Assembly (NCBI GenBank): GCA_964488495.1
Contig: CAZAUQ010000026.1
Location: forward strand, 1 to 33,506
Direction of reading: 5' to 3'
DNA: 33,506 bases
From: UBA1402 sp964488495
Lineage (GTDB): Bacteria > Bacteroidota > Bacteroidia > Bacteroidales > UBA1402
The notes below the pieces were generated by a model, which made no database searches, had not been told where the DNA came from, and worked only from the letters and a program-made list of their open reading frames with translations. The translations under genes were made by a program, and so were the position numbers. Below are positions 15,229-24,322 of the stretch, piece by piece (the stretch's first letter is position 1; every line of letters starts with the position of its first letter).

Positions 15229-16371
15229 TTAACACTGCACATTCAATGCTGATTTTAAATAAGCCAGGGCTTGCAGCCTTTCGACTTCCAACAGAGTGGC
15301 GAAATGGGAATAATCAATAGCAAACCATTCTTCCAAAGCCCTGTCGGTATTGTATTTTCGATCCGCAAAATTAAACTTTTTCAGCAAGGTTTCCAAACGC
15401 GACGACATTTCGGCGCTCTTGCCCTCTCGCTCAAACACCACAAAAGGCCTCCCCGCCAACATGGCAAAAATGCAGGAATGAAAAGAATCGGTGCATACCA
15501 GGGCAGCACGACTGATGTAATCCACAAATTCCCCGGGATCTGCATCGTAACGCAGCGGATCATCAAAACTGGCCAATTGCACTATTTCCAGTTTCTTTAC
15601 AGCCGCCAGAGCTTGTAGTGTAGCTTTGCGTTCGGCTGAGAGTGCCCCTATAAAATAAGTCAGCAAATACTCTTTGGCAGGCCGATGCCGGGCAGGAACA
15701 GCCACAGCCTCCCAAGAGGAACTGTCAAGCATCAAAGTAGGATCGACCAACACCTTGGCCTCCCGGCCGCACAAGTCACGAATAATCTCTGCTCCTCTTT
15801 CTTCGCGTACCGACAGAGCAGCCATTTCGGAGAGGTATTGACTGTATCTTTGACGATACCGGTCCGGGATTTCTGCAACCCCGAAACTGGGCGCATAGGC
15901 AAGGCGTTTCGACGCGGGCACAAAACTCAGAAAATCAAGGGATGAACCAAAGCGAATGTGCGGATTCCATATTTGGTCACTCCCGGCCACACAAAAGTCA
16001 TAACGTTCGTCCAGATTCTCGTACAAACGGCCGGGAATCAGCCTGAAATCGCTTTCGCAAATGTAACGCCGGCTAAATGCCTCAAACGACAAAGCCCGCT
16101 TGCGGCGACATTCTTCGTAAAAGGCTTTGTTTTTGCTGTCGCGAAACTTATTGAAGGCTTTTTGCAGCAATTTCAAAGGCGATTGCCTCAAGGCATTGCG
16201 GATTCTGTTTTTTATGTATTCCGATCTGCTGATTTCCGGTCGGGCCGCTTCGTTCAGGATAGTCTCCACCTCGAAGCCCAAAGAACGCAACACCTCCTGG
16301 GCAGCATAATTTTGAAGACGATTTCCGTAATTCAGGTAATCAATTATGGTAAAAAGGCCAATTCTTTTCAT
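15229..16371 (-). CDS. Polysaccharide pyruvyl transferase-family protein
   Basis: This 380-residue protein starts with IGLFTIIDYLNYGNRLQNYA, the usual N-terminal strand and glycine turn of the family. It contains FCVAGSDQIWNP, LAYAPSFG, VREERGAEII, VLVDPTLML and TDSFHSCIFAMLAGRPFVVF, the conserved series of motifs in pyruvyl transferases (CsaB/WcaK type). Family members add ketal-linked pyruvate from phosphoenolpyruvate to sugars of capsules, exopolysaccharides or secondary cell wall polymers, and some members have other roles. Its place between a phosphoribosyltransferase-HAD fusion and an LruC lipoprotein, in a row of glycosyltransferases, fits a decorating role that would add negative charge. 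The start ATG at 16369-16371 follows the upstream stop by about 20 bases. Confidence 0.85.
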   Translation of the reverse strand: MKRIGLFTIIDYLNYGNRLQNYAAQEVLRSLGFEVETILNEAARPEISRSEYIKNRIRNALRQSPLKLLQKAFNKFRDSKNKAFYEECRRKRALSFEAFSRRYICESDFRLIPGRLYENLDERYDFCVAGSDQIWNPHIRFGSSLDFLSFVPASKRLAYAPSFGVAEIPDRYRQRYSQYLSEMAALSVREERGAEIIRDLCGREAKVLVDPTLMLDSSSWEAVAVPARHRPAKEYLLTYFIGALSAERKATLQALAAVKKLEIVQLASFDDPLRYDADPGEFVDYISRAALVCTDSFHSCIFAMLAGRPFVVFEREGKSAEMSSRLETLLKKFNFADRKYNTDRALEEWFAIDYSHFATLLEVERLQALAYLKSALNVQC

Positions 16372-16391
16372 CCCGGATAATTGTTAATCAG

Positions 16392-17345
16392 TTAGCTGCG
16401 CATTCTTCTTTTTAGCTTCCTCAGAGTATTTCTGAGACACAAAGCAGATTTTCGCAAAAAAGGCAGAGATTTCCCACTAATCACATTATAAAGAGCAGAT
16501 TCCGCTTCGTAAATCATTTCGAAATTTTCGGTACAATACACCGGTTTCCTGGTCAGATTATTAATTTCCAGAGCCTGCCTCAGAGAACTCTCGAAAAAGA
16601 GAACATAAGACGAATCCTTATACACCGAGGCCTTAAACTCCGCGTGATTGTTGGCCTTTTGCCTGGCCTCCATATCGGGCAAATCGAGCATGATCAGTTC
16701 CTTGTAACGAATATTGTACTTTTGGAGCCAAAGGACGGTTTCCGGCCGGTATTTTTCCAGACGCGAAGTTACCAAAGTACCAACCGGGCAACCTGGTATA
16801 TACAAAGGTGCTGCATTCAACAAGAAGTCCCGGTAACGCGGTCCGTCGTCGTTCTGCTCCGGAAGAGGATCCACACACAATACCCCGTCGATGTCAAAAC
16901 AAGCTTTCTCCAAAAAAATATGATTGAAGATATTCCACTGAAAATACCGGGGGAGCGGAACCAGCTCAAAGTAATAATCGACCAGATGCTCTTTGCCCGG
17001 AATCACATATATAGCGCAATAACGAATATCAAATTTATCTTCCAGCTCGCCGAGCTGCTTTTTAGCTTTCAGCATGGCTGAACCCGAGGAAATACTATCG
17101 TCAACCACCAATACTTTACTTTGAGTATCAGGAGTAAAAAACTGCCCTCTTTCGCCGGCCTTATAGATATGCCCGTTCAAAAAAGAATCAATATCGCTCA
17201 AAGGCTTATTCAAGTACAAGGCCAACATATTGGCAGGCAACATTCCGCTGCGGGGAATGCCCACAATCAGGTTAATGTCGTGGGGGATTATACTCAGACG
17301 CTTCAGAATAATCTCGTTCAAATCGGCTACTTTACGGTAGTACAT
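16392..17345 (-). CDS. Phosphoribosyltransferase-HAD fusion protein
   Basis: This 317-residue protein joins two domains. Residues about 1-140 are a type I phosphoribosyltransferase fold with the pyrophosphate loop GIPRSGM (29-35) and the PRPP-binding signature VLVVDDSISSGSAM (78-91). Residues about 148-290 are a HAD-type domain: motif I FDIDGVLC (150-157), a motif II candidate LVTSR (191-195), and LFFESS near 250 in the place of the final acidic motif. Phosphoribosyltransferases exchange pyrophosphate and a base on ribose 5-phosphate; HAD enzymes are mostly phosphatases. Such fusions occur in surface polysaccharide loci without an assigned reaction. It may build or activate a ribose-derived or otherwise unusual unit for the polymer, but that is inference. 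The C-terminal 25 residues are very basic. It is packed 12 bases after the upstream glycosyltransferase. Confidence 0.78.
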   Translation of the reverse strand: MYYRKVADLNEIILKRLSIIPHDINLIVGIPRSGMLPANMLALYLNKPLSDIDSFLNGHIYKAGERGQFFTPDTQSKVLVVDDSISSGSAMLKAKKQLGELEDKFDIRYCAIYVIPGKEHLVDYYFELVPLPRYFQWNIFNHIFLEKACFDIDGVLCVDPLPEQNDDGPRYRDFLLNAAPLYIPGCPVGTLVTSRLEKYRPETVLWLQKYNIRYKELIMLDLPDMEARQKANNHAEFKASVYKDSSYVLFFESSLRQALEINNLTRKPVYCTENFEMIYEAESALYNVISGKSLPFLRKSALCLRNTLRKLKRRMRS

Positions 17346-17357
17346 AAGACTCTTAAA

Positions 17358-18536
17358 TTAGTTGACAAAACCCGATAAAATTTCAGCAAAGGCTTCGGCA
17401 CGTTCTTCCCAGGAATTGGTTCCCGCTAACATAATTCTTTGGCTTATCCTGGCCTTGGAATCACTACTGCTCTCGGCCAGCAGTCCGCTTACGAAATCCT
17501 CTTTGGTAGCGGCCGTAGTCACCAGCCCTCCGAAGTCCGGCAAATCGGCAAAAGCCGTCATCACCACCGGCACCCCCACCGCCAGAAATTCATTTATTTT
17601 GAGAGGATATATGTTTTTGTTCACCTCATTCTGCAGATAGGGTATAATGCCCAGATCGTAGCGTTTCAGCAAAGGGGGCACCTGCTCCGGTAGCAGCGGA
17701 TCGAAAAAATACACGTTCGGATAGCGTTTAAGCCTGTTTCTCATTTGCTCGTTGCGCATGTCGCCCGTAAACTCAAAATCAAAGTCGGGCAACTGTTGCA
17801 CGGCATATTCTACCGTATCTATATCAAAACGAGGATCGAGGCTGCCAATAAAGCCCACTTTTTTACGCTCCCGTTCGTAGGGTTCCGTTTTGGCATATCG
17901 GCTGAATAAGGGAAAATTCACGCCATTTTTAACCACGTAGCTCTTGGCATTGAGGGGAAGTTTTCCTTGCAGCAAAAAGTCGGAACTGCAAATGATGGCA
18001 TCGGCCTTGCGCGAAAATTCCTCTTCGTAACGAAAAATCCTTTGCCCGTAGTACGAGGGCTCCACCCCGTCGTAGCAATAATAAATATGAGCCTGCTCGT
18101 TCAGCCTGTGCAACATGGACAAGCCATAAAAGGGATTATAAGCCGTAATCACCAGAGGGTGTTCCATTCCCAGCCTGCGCAATTGCTTCTTCAAGACCCT
18201 GCGGTAGACAAAGGTATTCAGACAGAAAAGTTTTTCGAAGCTTTTTTCGTTTTTAAGAAAATACACCGGCAGCGAAGGAGGCATCACCAGGCGATACAGC
18301 TTGCTCCCGACGGCAGTTTCTATCTCTTGCAGGCGGGAGCTGAATCCCAGCATTTGATGGATGGGAGCCTGCTTCCTGCCCCTGAGCGTATACCAGATAT
18401 CGGCGAGGGTATAATGATGTTCCACAAAAAGCACCCGGTTGTGCTTAGCCAGCCGTTCCAGCAGCAACACCGTCGATTTGGCGTATTTACCATACCAACC
18501 GGTATTCGAAATACATACAATATCCTGTCCCTGCAT
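17358..18536 (-). CDS. GT-B glycosyltransferase (family 1/4-like)
   Basis: This 392-residue protein has the two-domain GT-B layout. The N-terminal half (CISNTGWYGKYAKS, LFVEHHYTL, CSSDFLL) is of the acceptor-binding type. The C-terminal half carries VGFIGSLDPRFD, DLGIIPYL and YPLKINEFLAVGVPVVM, where the K-x-x-E-F-L-A-x-G-x-P-V pattern binds the nucleotide sugar. It should transfer a sugar in the cytoplasm to the lipid-linked repeat. Donor specificity cannot be read from the sequence. It lies 52 bases after the neighbouring glycosyltransferase gene on the same strand. Confidence 0.85.
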   Translation of the reverse strand: MQGQDIVCISNTGWYGKYAKSTVLLLERLAKHNRVLFVEHHYTLADIWYTLRGRKQAPIHQMLGFSSRLQEIETAVGSKLYRLVMPPSLPVYFLKNEKSFEKLFCLNTFVYRRVLKKQLRRLGMEHPLVITAYNPFYGLSMLHRLNEQAHIYYCYDGVEPSYYGQRIFRYEEEFSRKADAIICSSDFLLQGKLPLNAKSYVVKNGVNFPLFSRYAKTEPYERERKKVGFIGSLDPRFDIDTVEYAVQQLPDFDFEFTGDMRNEQMRNRLKRYPNVYFFDPLLPEQVPPLLKRYDLGIIPYLQNEVNKNIYPLKINEFLAVGVPVVMTAFADLPDFGGLVTTAATKEDFVSGLLAESSSDSKARISQRIMLAGTNSWEERAEAFAEILSGFVN

Positions 18537-18588
18537 CTTGATTTATTTTTACAATTACTATCGAATCAGTATCTACTATCGTTTTGTT

Positions 18589-19752
18589 CTATTTAGAGAG
18601 TTCCGACAGCATTTCGCGATACAACTGCAAATACTGCTCCGCCATGCTTTTCCATGAAAAAAGGGCCGCTCGTTCCAGCCCCCGGGCTCTCAAATTCCGC
18701 TTCAAATCCTCCTCACTGAGCACACGTCCAATAGCCCCGGCCAGGGCGACAGGATCAGAAGGATCAACCAACAAGGCCGCATCACCCGCCACTTCGGGCA
18801 TAGAGGAGGTATTGGCCGTAATCACCGGCGCTCCGCAAGCCATAGCTTCGAGTATGGGCAAACCAAAACTTTCGCGCAGAGAGGGATACAAAAACATCGA
18901 ACACAAATTCAGCAAAGCCGGCATATCGCTGTTGGGCACATAACCGGTCACTAGTATATCTTCTCTGATTTCGGGATGCCCCATATCGTTGAGAACCTGC
19001 ATCAACTGATTTTCCTCGTAATCGGGCAAGACCAGTTTGTAAGTATCGTCCTGTCCCCGGTATTCACCCTTGCTTTGCAGAAACAAGGCAAAAGCCCTGA
19101 GCATATTGGGCGTATTCTTTTTGGGATCGGTATTGCCCAGGCAAAACAAAAACCTTTCGGGCAACTTATATTTGTCCCGCACAGCCTCCAGCAGATGGGT
19201 ATCGCTTATTTTCCTGAAATGCTCCCCCACTCCGTTGTGAATGACGCTCAATTTGTCCAAAGGACCAAAATAAGCCTCGATGTTGGATTGTTCGTAATGA
19301 GAAACCGTCACCAGCTTCATGGCCTTTTTTACCACCGTGGGCACCACCAGTCTGCGATAGGTATTGCCTATGCGCTGATACCAGGTACCAGCCTTCTGAA
19401 ACAGGCTGAACCTTTCCATATAAATAATGTCGTGCAGAGTAACTATGGTGGGGATAGTGCAAAAAATGGGAGCCGTATTGCCGGTACAATGCAGTATATC
19501 GCAGCCTTCTTTTCTGACCGCCCGGGGCAAAAGCACCTGCTCCCAATGCGGATAGCCGCCTCCACCCAACTCAATTATTTTGAAATTTGGAGCCTGTGGA
19601 ATGCAGGTGTTGTCCTCGTCGGGATGCACAAACACCACATACTCGTTTTCGTGGTCGAGCATTTGCAGATTCCTGATCAGTTCCAGGGCCACCACGTCCA
19701 TACCGTGTTTATTCTTACGGAACAAGCGTTGCCCTTCGATGCCAATTTTCAT
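18589..19752 (-). CDS. Family 4 glycosyltransferase
   Basis: The protein has 387 residues from the ATG at 19750-19752 (MKIGIEGQRLFR), the natural first strand of the GT-B fold. An upstream in-frame ATG at 19803 would overlap the previous gene by 41 bases and add 17 residues before that strand, so it is rejected. AGGA lies just before the chosen ATG. Motifs include FCLGNTDPKKN for phosphate contact and YPSLRESFGLPILEAMACG with the E-x7-E pattern of GT4 mannosyl/glucosyl transferases, followed by EVAGDAALLVDP. It probably adds a hexose to the repeat unit. It sits 10 bases after the AsnB-like gene. Confidence 0.9.
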   Translation of the reverse strand: MKIGIEGQRLFRKNKHGMDVVALELIRNLQMLDHENEYVVFVHPDEDNTCIPQAPNFKIIELGGGGYPHWEQVLLPRAVRKEGCDILHCTGNTAPIFCTIPTIVTLHDIIYMERFSLFQKAGTWYQRIGNTYRRLVVPTVVKKAMKLVTVSHYEQSNIEAYFGPLDKLSVIHNGVGEHFRKISDTHLLEAVRDKYKLPERFLFCLGNTDPKKNTPNMLRAFALFLQSKGEYRGQDDTYKLVLPDYEENQLMQVLNDMGHPEIREDILVTGYVPNSDMPALLNLCSMFLYPSLRESFGLPILEAMACGAPVITANTSSMPEVAGDAALLVDPSDPVALAGAIGRVLSEEDLKRNLRARGLERAALFSWKSMAEQYLQLYREMLSELSK

Positions 19753-19762
19753 ATCCTGTGGT

Positions 19763-21538
19763 TTATAATTCAGAAATACTAGTAACGGACTGTTTCCCGG
19801 CAATAAAAACGTCCCACCATACCGCCAAAGTGATCAGATTGATCAACTGATTAGCTTTGACCTGCCGGAACCAAAACCAATAAGCCGGCGATTGTACAAG
19901 CCTTTCGTATTCCTTCAACAAACTTTCGATGCTCTCTTTTTCAAAGAGATACTGCAAGCCTTCTGATCGCCTAAGATAAGCAAAAAGCAGTTTACGCTGC
20001 GACTCCTCCTGCAAAAAAATAGCAAGGGGAGCAAAACCGCCTTGTTTCTTTCTTTCGGTAATTTCGGCCGGTAGTTTGGATTTAAAGCAATTCTTATGCA
20101 AAAACTTTGATACTCCCCTGCCGGCAGCCAGGTCGTCGATGTTGCCTTTGAATTTATACCCCGGAGGCAATTCGTTCAGGAAATCATACAAAGCCGTGCT
20201 CATGTAAGGAAAACTCATCGAAGAACCAAACAACTCTGCCATCCTGGACGACTTGTACAAAATCACTTCGTTTATGACCTGCTTAATATCTATGTTGAAA
20301 TTACGGCCGAAATAAAACTCCTCGAAACTATCGAAATGCCTGGGCAAACTGCTCAGATAATCGTATCGCTTCATCTTGCCGGCAGCGGCACTCATCCGCT
20401 TGAGTTGCTGCAAACCCAGGCCGAACATATCGCTTTGCTGAATATTCAGAATCTTGCGGTTATGAAACTGAGTACGAAAAAACACATTGTCCTTTTCGAA
20501 GACCGAAAGCCGGTTGCCTAAGGCATCGTAAGCCTTTTGAAAAATCTGTAAGCCCGATTTCCGGAGTTTCCAGTGCAAAGCCAGCTCTTTGCCCGAAGTT
20601 CCGAAATGCTGGTCATTACCATCGCCACCCAGCACAATACCGGGCTGTTCGCCACTGTCGCTCAGCAAACGCATGGCACAATAATTCACCATAAGCCCCC
20701 CTTCGTGAAAAGGATCGCCTGTCGCTTTCAATATTAGCGGCAAATCCAGGATTTCGCTGCCGTCAATTTCGTACTCGTAATGCCTGGTGCCGTATTTTTC
20801 AGACAATAAGGCCGCCAGCGGCAATTCTGTCCAGGGATTGTTTTTGAAACCTATGGAATAAGACACTGCTTCGCCCTGACAGACTTCTCTAAAAGCGGCT
20901 ATGTTCCCTCCGGAATCGTAACCACCGCTCAACAAGAGGCCCACTTTGGTATTCCCGGCAATTCTGTCTTTTATGGCTTGCCGATGAAGCTTTTCGAAAG
21001 CCTCGGTGGCCTCTTCTATGCTCAGTTTAGAGCTTGCGGTTTTAGCCAGGCAGGATTCATAATCGTAGAGATCTTTTGTGCTGGTCTTTCCATTTTGCAA
21101 CACAAGCAAGTGGCCGGGACTTAATTTCTTTACTCCCTTCAGGGCCGTCTGGGGCGAGGGTATGTATCCGATGCCCAGAAAAGTAAACAAAGCCTCCGTA
21201 TCCGGCTCAGGATCAAAGCCCTCGAGAGAGCTGAAATGTATCAAATGAGAGCTGAAAAACTCCCCGTTGTAAAAAAGCTGGCTGCCGGCTCCGTGGCGAT
21301 CTCTGTAAAAAAGCAAGTTATCCTTTTCGGCCAGCAGCAAAAGAAAATCGCCGTCAATCTCTTTGAAGGAGTCCGGGCCTTTTTTTCTGAAATTAGCCAG
21401 CAGCTCCGCGGCAGAGGTGTTGTAAAAACGACCCAGGTAATAAAGACTCAGGTCCCGGTCAACTACTTGTTTCATCGAGCCCAGTCCCGAGAAATCGCGT
21501 TCTGATAAGGCTCTTGCAGAAGTAATAAATCCCGTCAT
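19763..21538 (-). CDS. Asparagine-synthetase-like amidotransferase without the glutaminase Cys
   Basis: This 591-residue protein has the AsnB layout: an N-terminal glutaminase-like domain (about 1-160) and a C-terminal synthetase domain with the PP-loop LLLSGGYDSG (201-210) and GGDGNDQHFG (284-293). The glutaminase nucleophile, normally Cys right after the initiator Met, is missing: the protein starts MTGFITSAR. No Cys lies near the N-terminus. It therefore probably cannot hydrolyse glutamine. Cys-less homologues of this fold, such as beta-lactam synthetase, use ATP to adenylate a carboxylate and form an amide with another amine. In this locus it could amidate or cross-link a uronic acid or an amino-acid substituent. 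It lies three bases after the upstream glycosyltransferase gene, clearly in one operon. Confidence 0.82.
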   Translation of the reverse strand: MTGFITSARALSERDFSGLGSMKQVVDRDLSLYYLGRFYNTSAAELLANFRKKGPDSFKEIDGDFLLLLAEKDNLLFYRDRHGAGSQLFYNGEFFSSHLIHFSSLEGFDPEPDTEALFTFLGIGYIPSPQTALKGVKKLSPGHLLVLQNGKTSTKDLYDYESCLAKTASSKLSIEEATEAFEKLHRQAIKDRIAGNTKVGLLLSGGYDSGGNIAAFREVCQGEAVSYSIGFKNNPWTELPLAALLSEKYGTRHYEYEIDGSEILDLPLILKATGDPFHEGGLMVNYCAMRLLSDSGEQPGIVLGGDGNDQHFGTSGKELALHWKLRKSGLQIFQKAYDALGNRLSVFEKDNVFFRTQFHNRKILNIQQSDMFGLGLQQLKRMSAAAGKMKRYDYLSSLPRHFDSFEEFYFGRNFNIDIKQVINEVILYKSSRMAELFGSSMSFPYMSTALYDFLNELPPGYKFKGNIDDLAAGRGVSKFLHKNCFKSKLPAEITERKKQGGFAPLAIFLQEESQRKLLFAYLRRSEGLQYLFEKESIESLLKEYERLVQSPAYWFWFRQVKANQLINLITLAVWWDVFIAGKQSVTSISEL

Positions 21539-21541
21539 ACT

Positions 21542-22738
21542 TTATTTTTTAGCGGTGTCCGAAGCACCATGTGGCGTATGCAAAAAAGTTTTGTTGGCGC
21601 CTTTGATCTTCAACAAAGACATCAACATCAAAAACATGCCTTTAGGCAGATAAAGCAAAGCCCCGGCGGTTTGCTTATTGTAAAATTTTCCGGGCACTGC
21701 AAACACAAAGGCCAGCAGGCAAGAGCCCAGCACCGAAAGCCAGGCAATATTGAAAGCTGCAGGCAAAGCCAGATGACTGTTTAGCAGCAAAAACAAAACA
21801 CTTTCCACCAGAACCAGGCCCAGCAACAACACCCTGGGGGGTTGAATAAATTGCAAAGCCTTGAAGAAAAAATCCAGGTTGCCTTTGGTAAACAGCTCCC
21901 GAAGTGCCGGGCCGGCGGCCAGTCCAAAATAATAAAACTGAGCCGAAAGCCATCTGCGGCGCTGAACGCTGAAAGCCGCGGAATTTTGCACCTTTTCGTC
22001 CAAAACACAGGCATCCTCCAGATACTCAATTTTCGAGCCCTCGCGCAACATACGGAGTTCTATTTCCTTGTCAAATCCACCAATTGCCTTGACTTCCAAC
22101 ATCATTTTTTTGAAAAAAGCATAGTCAAAAGCCATACCCGAACCTATCAAGCCGGCAGAAAGGCCCACAGCGCAATGTCCCCGGCGAAACAAATGATTGT
22201 TGATCTCTTCGCTCACAGCATCAAGCACCGCCAGACGGGTGTTGGAATTTTTGGCCATGCGGTGGCCCTGTACGGCCAGTATTTTATCTTCAAAAGCCCG
22301 GTTGATTTTTTGCAGAAAGTCCGCCTGCATCAGGTTGTCGGCATCGAGCACCAAAGCGATATCGTAATCCTCGGGCAAGAGACTCATGGCCAGGTTGAGC
22401 GCTTTGGTCTTGGTGCTTTGCTCAAAACGCACTTCGATCGTTTTCAAAGGCATAGTTGCCAATATTTGCAGTGTCTCCGAATTAAAGGAATCTGCAATCA
22501 CCACCACATCAAAACGATCCTTAGGGTAATCCTGCTCCAGGGCATTGGCTGCCGCTTCCAAAATCACGCGGTCTTCTTTGTAAGCCGGAATCAACACTGC
22601 AAATTTGCGGTAAACAGCTGCCGGTTTCAACTTTTTGTCGCGATAAAACAAGCCGCTCAGGGCAAAAAACAAAAAATATGCTGTAGCCAGGGCGGTCAAC
22701 ACCAGCAAAATCAACTGCACTATTCCGTAGACTTCCAT
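21542..22738 (-). CDS. Family 2 glycosyltransferase with QxxRW motif
   Basis: The protein has 398 residues from the ATG at 22736-22738, whose A is also the first base of the upstream TAA read on this strand (TAATG), so translation is coupled. An ATG at 22750 adds four residues and remains possible, with GGAAAG between. One N-terminal membrane segment precedes a GT-A domain with AVLIPAYKED, LVLDADNL, GGFDKEIELRM and QRRRW (about 249-253). Three further membrane segments follow. The QxxRW motif is characteristic of processive, cellulose-synthase-like enzymes, although many non-processive GT2 enzymes of polysaccharide loci carry it too. The C-terminus is short and cytoplasmic. Confidence 0.88.
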   Translation of the reverse strand: MEVYGIVQLILLVLTALATAYFLFFALSGLFYRDKKLKPAAVYRKFAVLIPAYKEDRVILEAAANALEQDYPKDRFDVVVIADSFNSETLQILATMPLKTIEVRFEQSTKTKALNLAMSLLPEDYDIALVLDADNLMQADFLQKINRAFEDKILAVQGHRMAKNSNTRLAVLDAVSEEINNHLFRRGHCAVGLSAGLIGSGMAFDYAFFKKMMLEVKAIGGFDKEIELRMLREGSKIEYLEDACVLDEKVQNSAAFSVQRRRWLSAQFYYFGLAAGPALRELFTKGNLDFFFKALQFIQPPRVLLLGLVLVESVLFLLLNSHLALPAAFNIAWLSVLGSCLLAFVFAVPGKFYNKQTAGALLYLPKGMFLMLMSLLKIKGANKTFLHTPHGASDTAKK

Positions 22739-24288
22739 TACACTTTCCATTTTGAGGTTTTAGCAAACAGAGACAAGGAGGCTGCTTTGTCTTTGTGGTT
22801 TTTGGTGCTGCCGCTTTTTGTTTCGTCGCTTTCTGTTTCGTCAGCTTCCTTTTTTTCCCACTCAGGCATCAACGAAATCAATGCCAGCGAGGTCACCACC
22901 ATGATGGTGTTTGGCAACTGTCCCAGACTGGAAGCAGTATACGACGACACCATCAGGCCGGCCAAGCCCGAAACAAAAGCAACAGCCTTATATCTGTTTT
23001 CGGGTTTTTTCAGGCGGAAAAAAATCAAAAAGGCCGATTTAACTAAAAAATAAAATAGTAACAGCAGGTAAAAAGATAAACCTACTATACCCTGCTCAGC
23101 CCATATTTGAATGTACCAGCCGTCGGTAGGCACCTGAGCCAAAAAAGTATGAGGACTGAAGCGCTGCCCCCAGTTGCCCGAAGAGCCCACCCCACCTCCA
23201 AAAGGCTTATCCTTAAGGTATTCATTAAACAATCGCCGGTTGTCGAGACGCACGTTCAAGGAAGCATCTTCTTTGTTAAATACCGATCGCATCCTGCGAA
23301 TATCGTAATTGCTTTGTCCGATAGTGGTATATTTCAAGAAGAAAAAAGCCAGCAACAAAACGAATCCCATCGAGACCATCGTCTTGAAATTCTTTGACAA
23401 GATGGTATACAGCATATATCCAACCAACAACACAGCCACTGCACTTCGGGTTCCGGATATCATCATTCCATAGATGGCTGCCAAAGCTACCAGTAGATAA
23501 AAATACCGTTTTCGTCTTTCGGAGGCATGAACACCCAATACCGTATATACCACTCCGGCATAGGCCATGGAACTGCCGTATGTACCTGCATCGGAAAAAA
23601 ACGAAAACACCCTCAAATGTCCTGCCAGCCAATGAGTTGTTCTGTTACCCGGCTCCAACAACCATTGGTATTCCCATGGATCTACCCCTATGAATTTTTG
23701 AATTACACCTTTGGCCACAGCCAGCAGAGTAAACCAGGCAGCCAGTTTTATGAACAAATCAAAATCTTTCGGCTTATTAAACACCAGATAAACCAGGATA
23801 AAAGTCAAGACCATATAAAAGGCCTGGCTGCGCATGGCATAAAACCAGGCCGCCCGGCTGGCTGCTTCGGGATTGAGCAGCTGAAAAGCCGTCATTATCA
23901 TCCAGATCGCAGCCAGAATGGTATAATCGCGCACTGCCTTTTTCCAGGTAACTTTTTGATAAAACTGACTCAAAAATACCGCCAGCAAGGTCAACAGCAA
24001 CAATCCATCCACCGCCAGGCCCATAGGAAATGAAACATATCGATTAAGCCCAATAACAAAGTAATTCGCAAAAAGCAGCGAGATAAAACCTATCCTCGGA
24101 GAGGCAAATACCCAATAAAGATAAAGCAGGGGAAAAGGCAACAACAACATCATCATCCCTGTCAGCAGCTGGTTTTTCGAAAAAAAGAAAACTGCAAGTG
24201 CCAACAGCATTGTAAGGAAAGAAAATACCGCCACTCTGATGCCAAGCGATCTTTTCAGCTCTTTACGAAGGACAGGATTTATACTCAT
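22738..24288 (-). CDS. O-antigen ligase / Wzy-like polymerase
   Basis: This 516-residue integral membrane protein has about ten to twelve hydrophobic segments, a large periplasmic loop (about 325-400) and, near its end, GGGVGSSGNWG, SPHTFLAQVPTDGWYIQIWAEQG and IVGLSFY, matching the WaaL/Wzy_C family in which a conserved His precedes the terminal membrane helices. These enzymes transfer or polymerise undecaprenyl-linked oligosaccharides on the periplasmic face. With the flippase and the chain-length-type protein in the locus, polymerase is more likely than ligase. The last 40 residues are a charged, low-complexity tail (EKKEADETESDETKSGST). It starts 34 bases after the Wzc-like gene. Confidence 0.85.
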   Translation of the reverse strand: MSINPVLRKELKRSLGIRVAVFSFLTMLLALAVFFFSKNQLLTGMMMLLLPFPLLYLYWVFASPRIGFISLLFANYFVIGLNRYVSFPMGLAVDGLLLLTLLAVFLSQFYQKVTWKKAVRDYTILAAIWMIMTAFQLLNPEAASRAAWFYAMRSQAFYMVLTFILVYLVFNKPKDFDLFIKLAAWFTLLAVAKGVIQKFIGVDPWEYQWLLEPGNRTTHWLAGHLRVFSFFSDAGTYGSSMAYAGVVYTVLGVHASERRKRYFYLLVALAAIYGMMISGTRSAVAVLLVGYMLYTILSKNFKTMVSMGFVLLLAFFFLKYTTIGQSNYDIRRMRSVFNKEDASLNVRLDNRRLFNEYLKDKPFGGGVGSSGNWGQRFSPHTFLAQVPTDGWYIQIWAEQGIVGLSFYLLLLFYFLVKSAFLIFFRLKKPENRYKAVAFVSGLAGLMVSSYTASSLGQLPNTIMVVTSLALISLMPEWEKKEADETESDETKSGSTKNHKDKAASLSLFAKTSKWKV

Positions 24289-24322
24289 ACATCAAGTCTT
24301 AGTAAAGCAATATCTATACGAT

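Noticed and set aside
19753..19803. Longer start of the family 4 glycosyltransferase at 19803
   Set aside because: It overlaps the upstream gene by 41 bases and adds residues before the first GT-B strand; the ATG at 19750-19752 has AGGA before it.
21842..23053. Plus-strand reading frame of 403 codons
   Set aside because: It is antisense to the family 2 glycosyltransferase and O-antigen-ligase genes, whose motifs are unambiguous; the frame is a by-product of their codon use.
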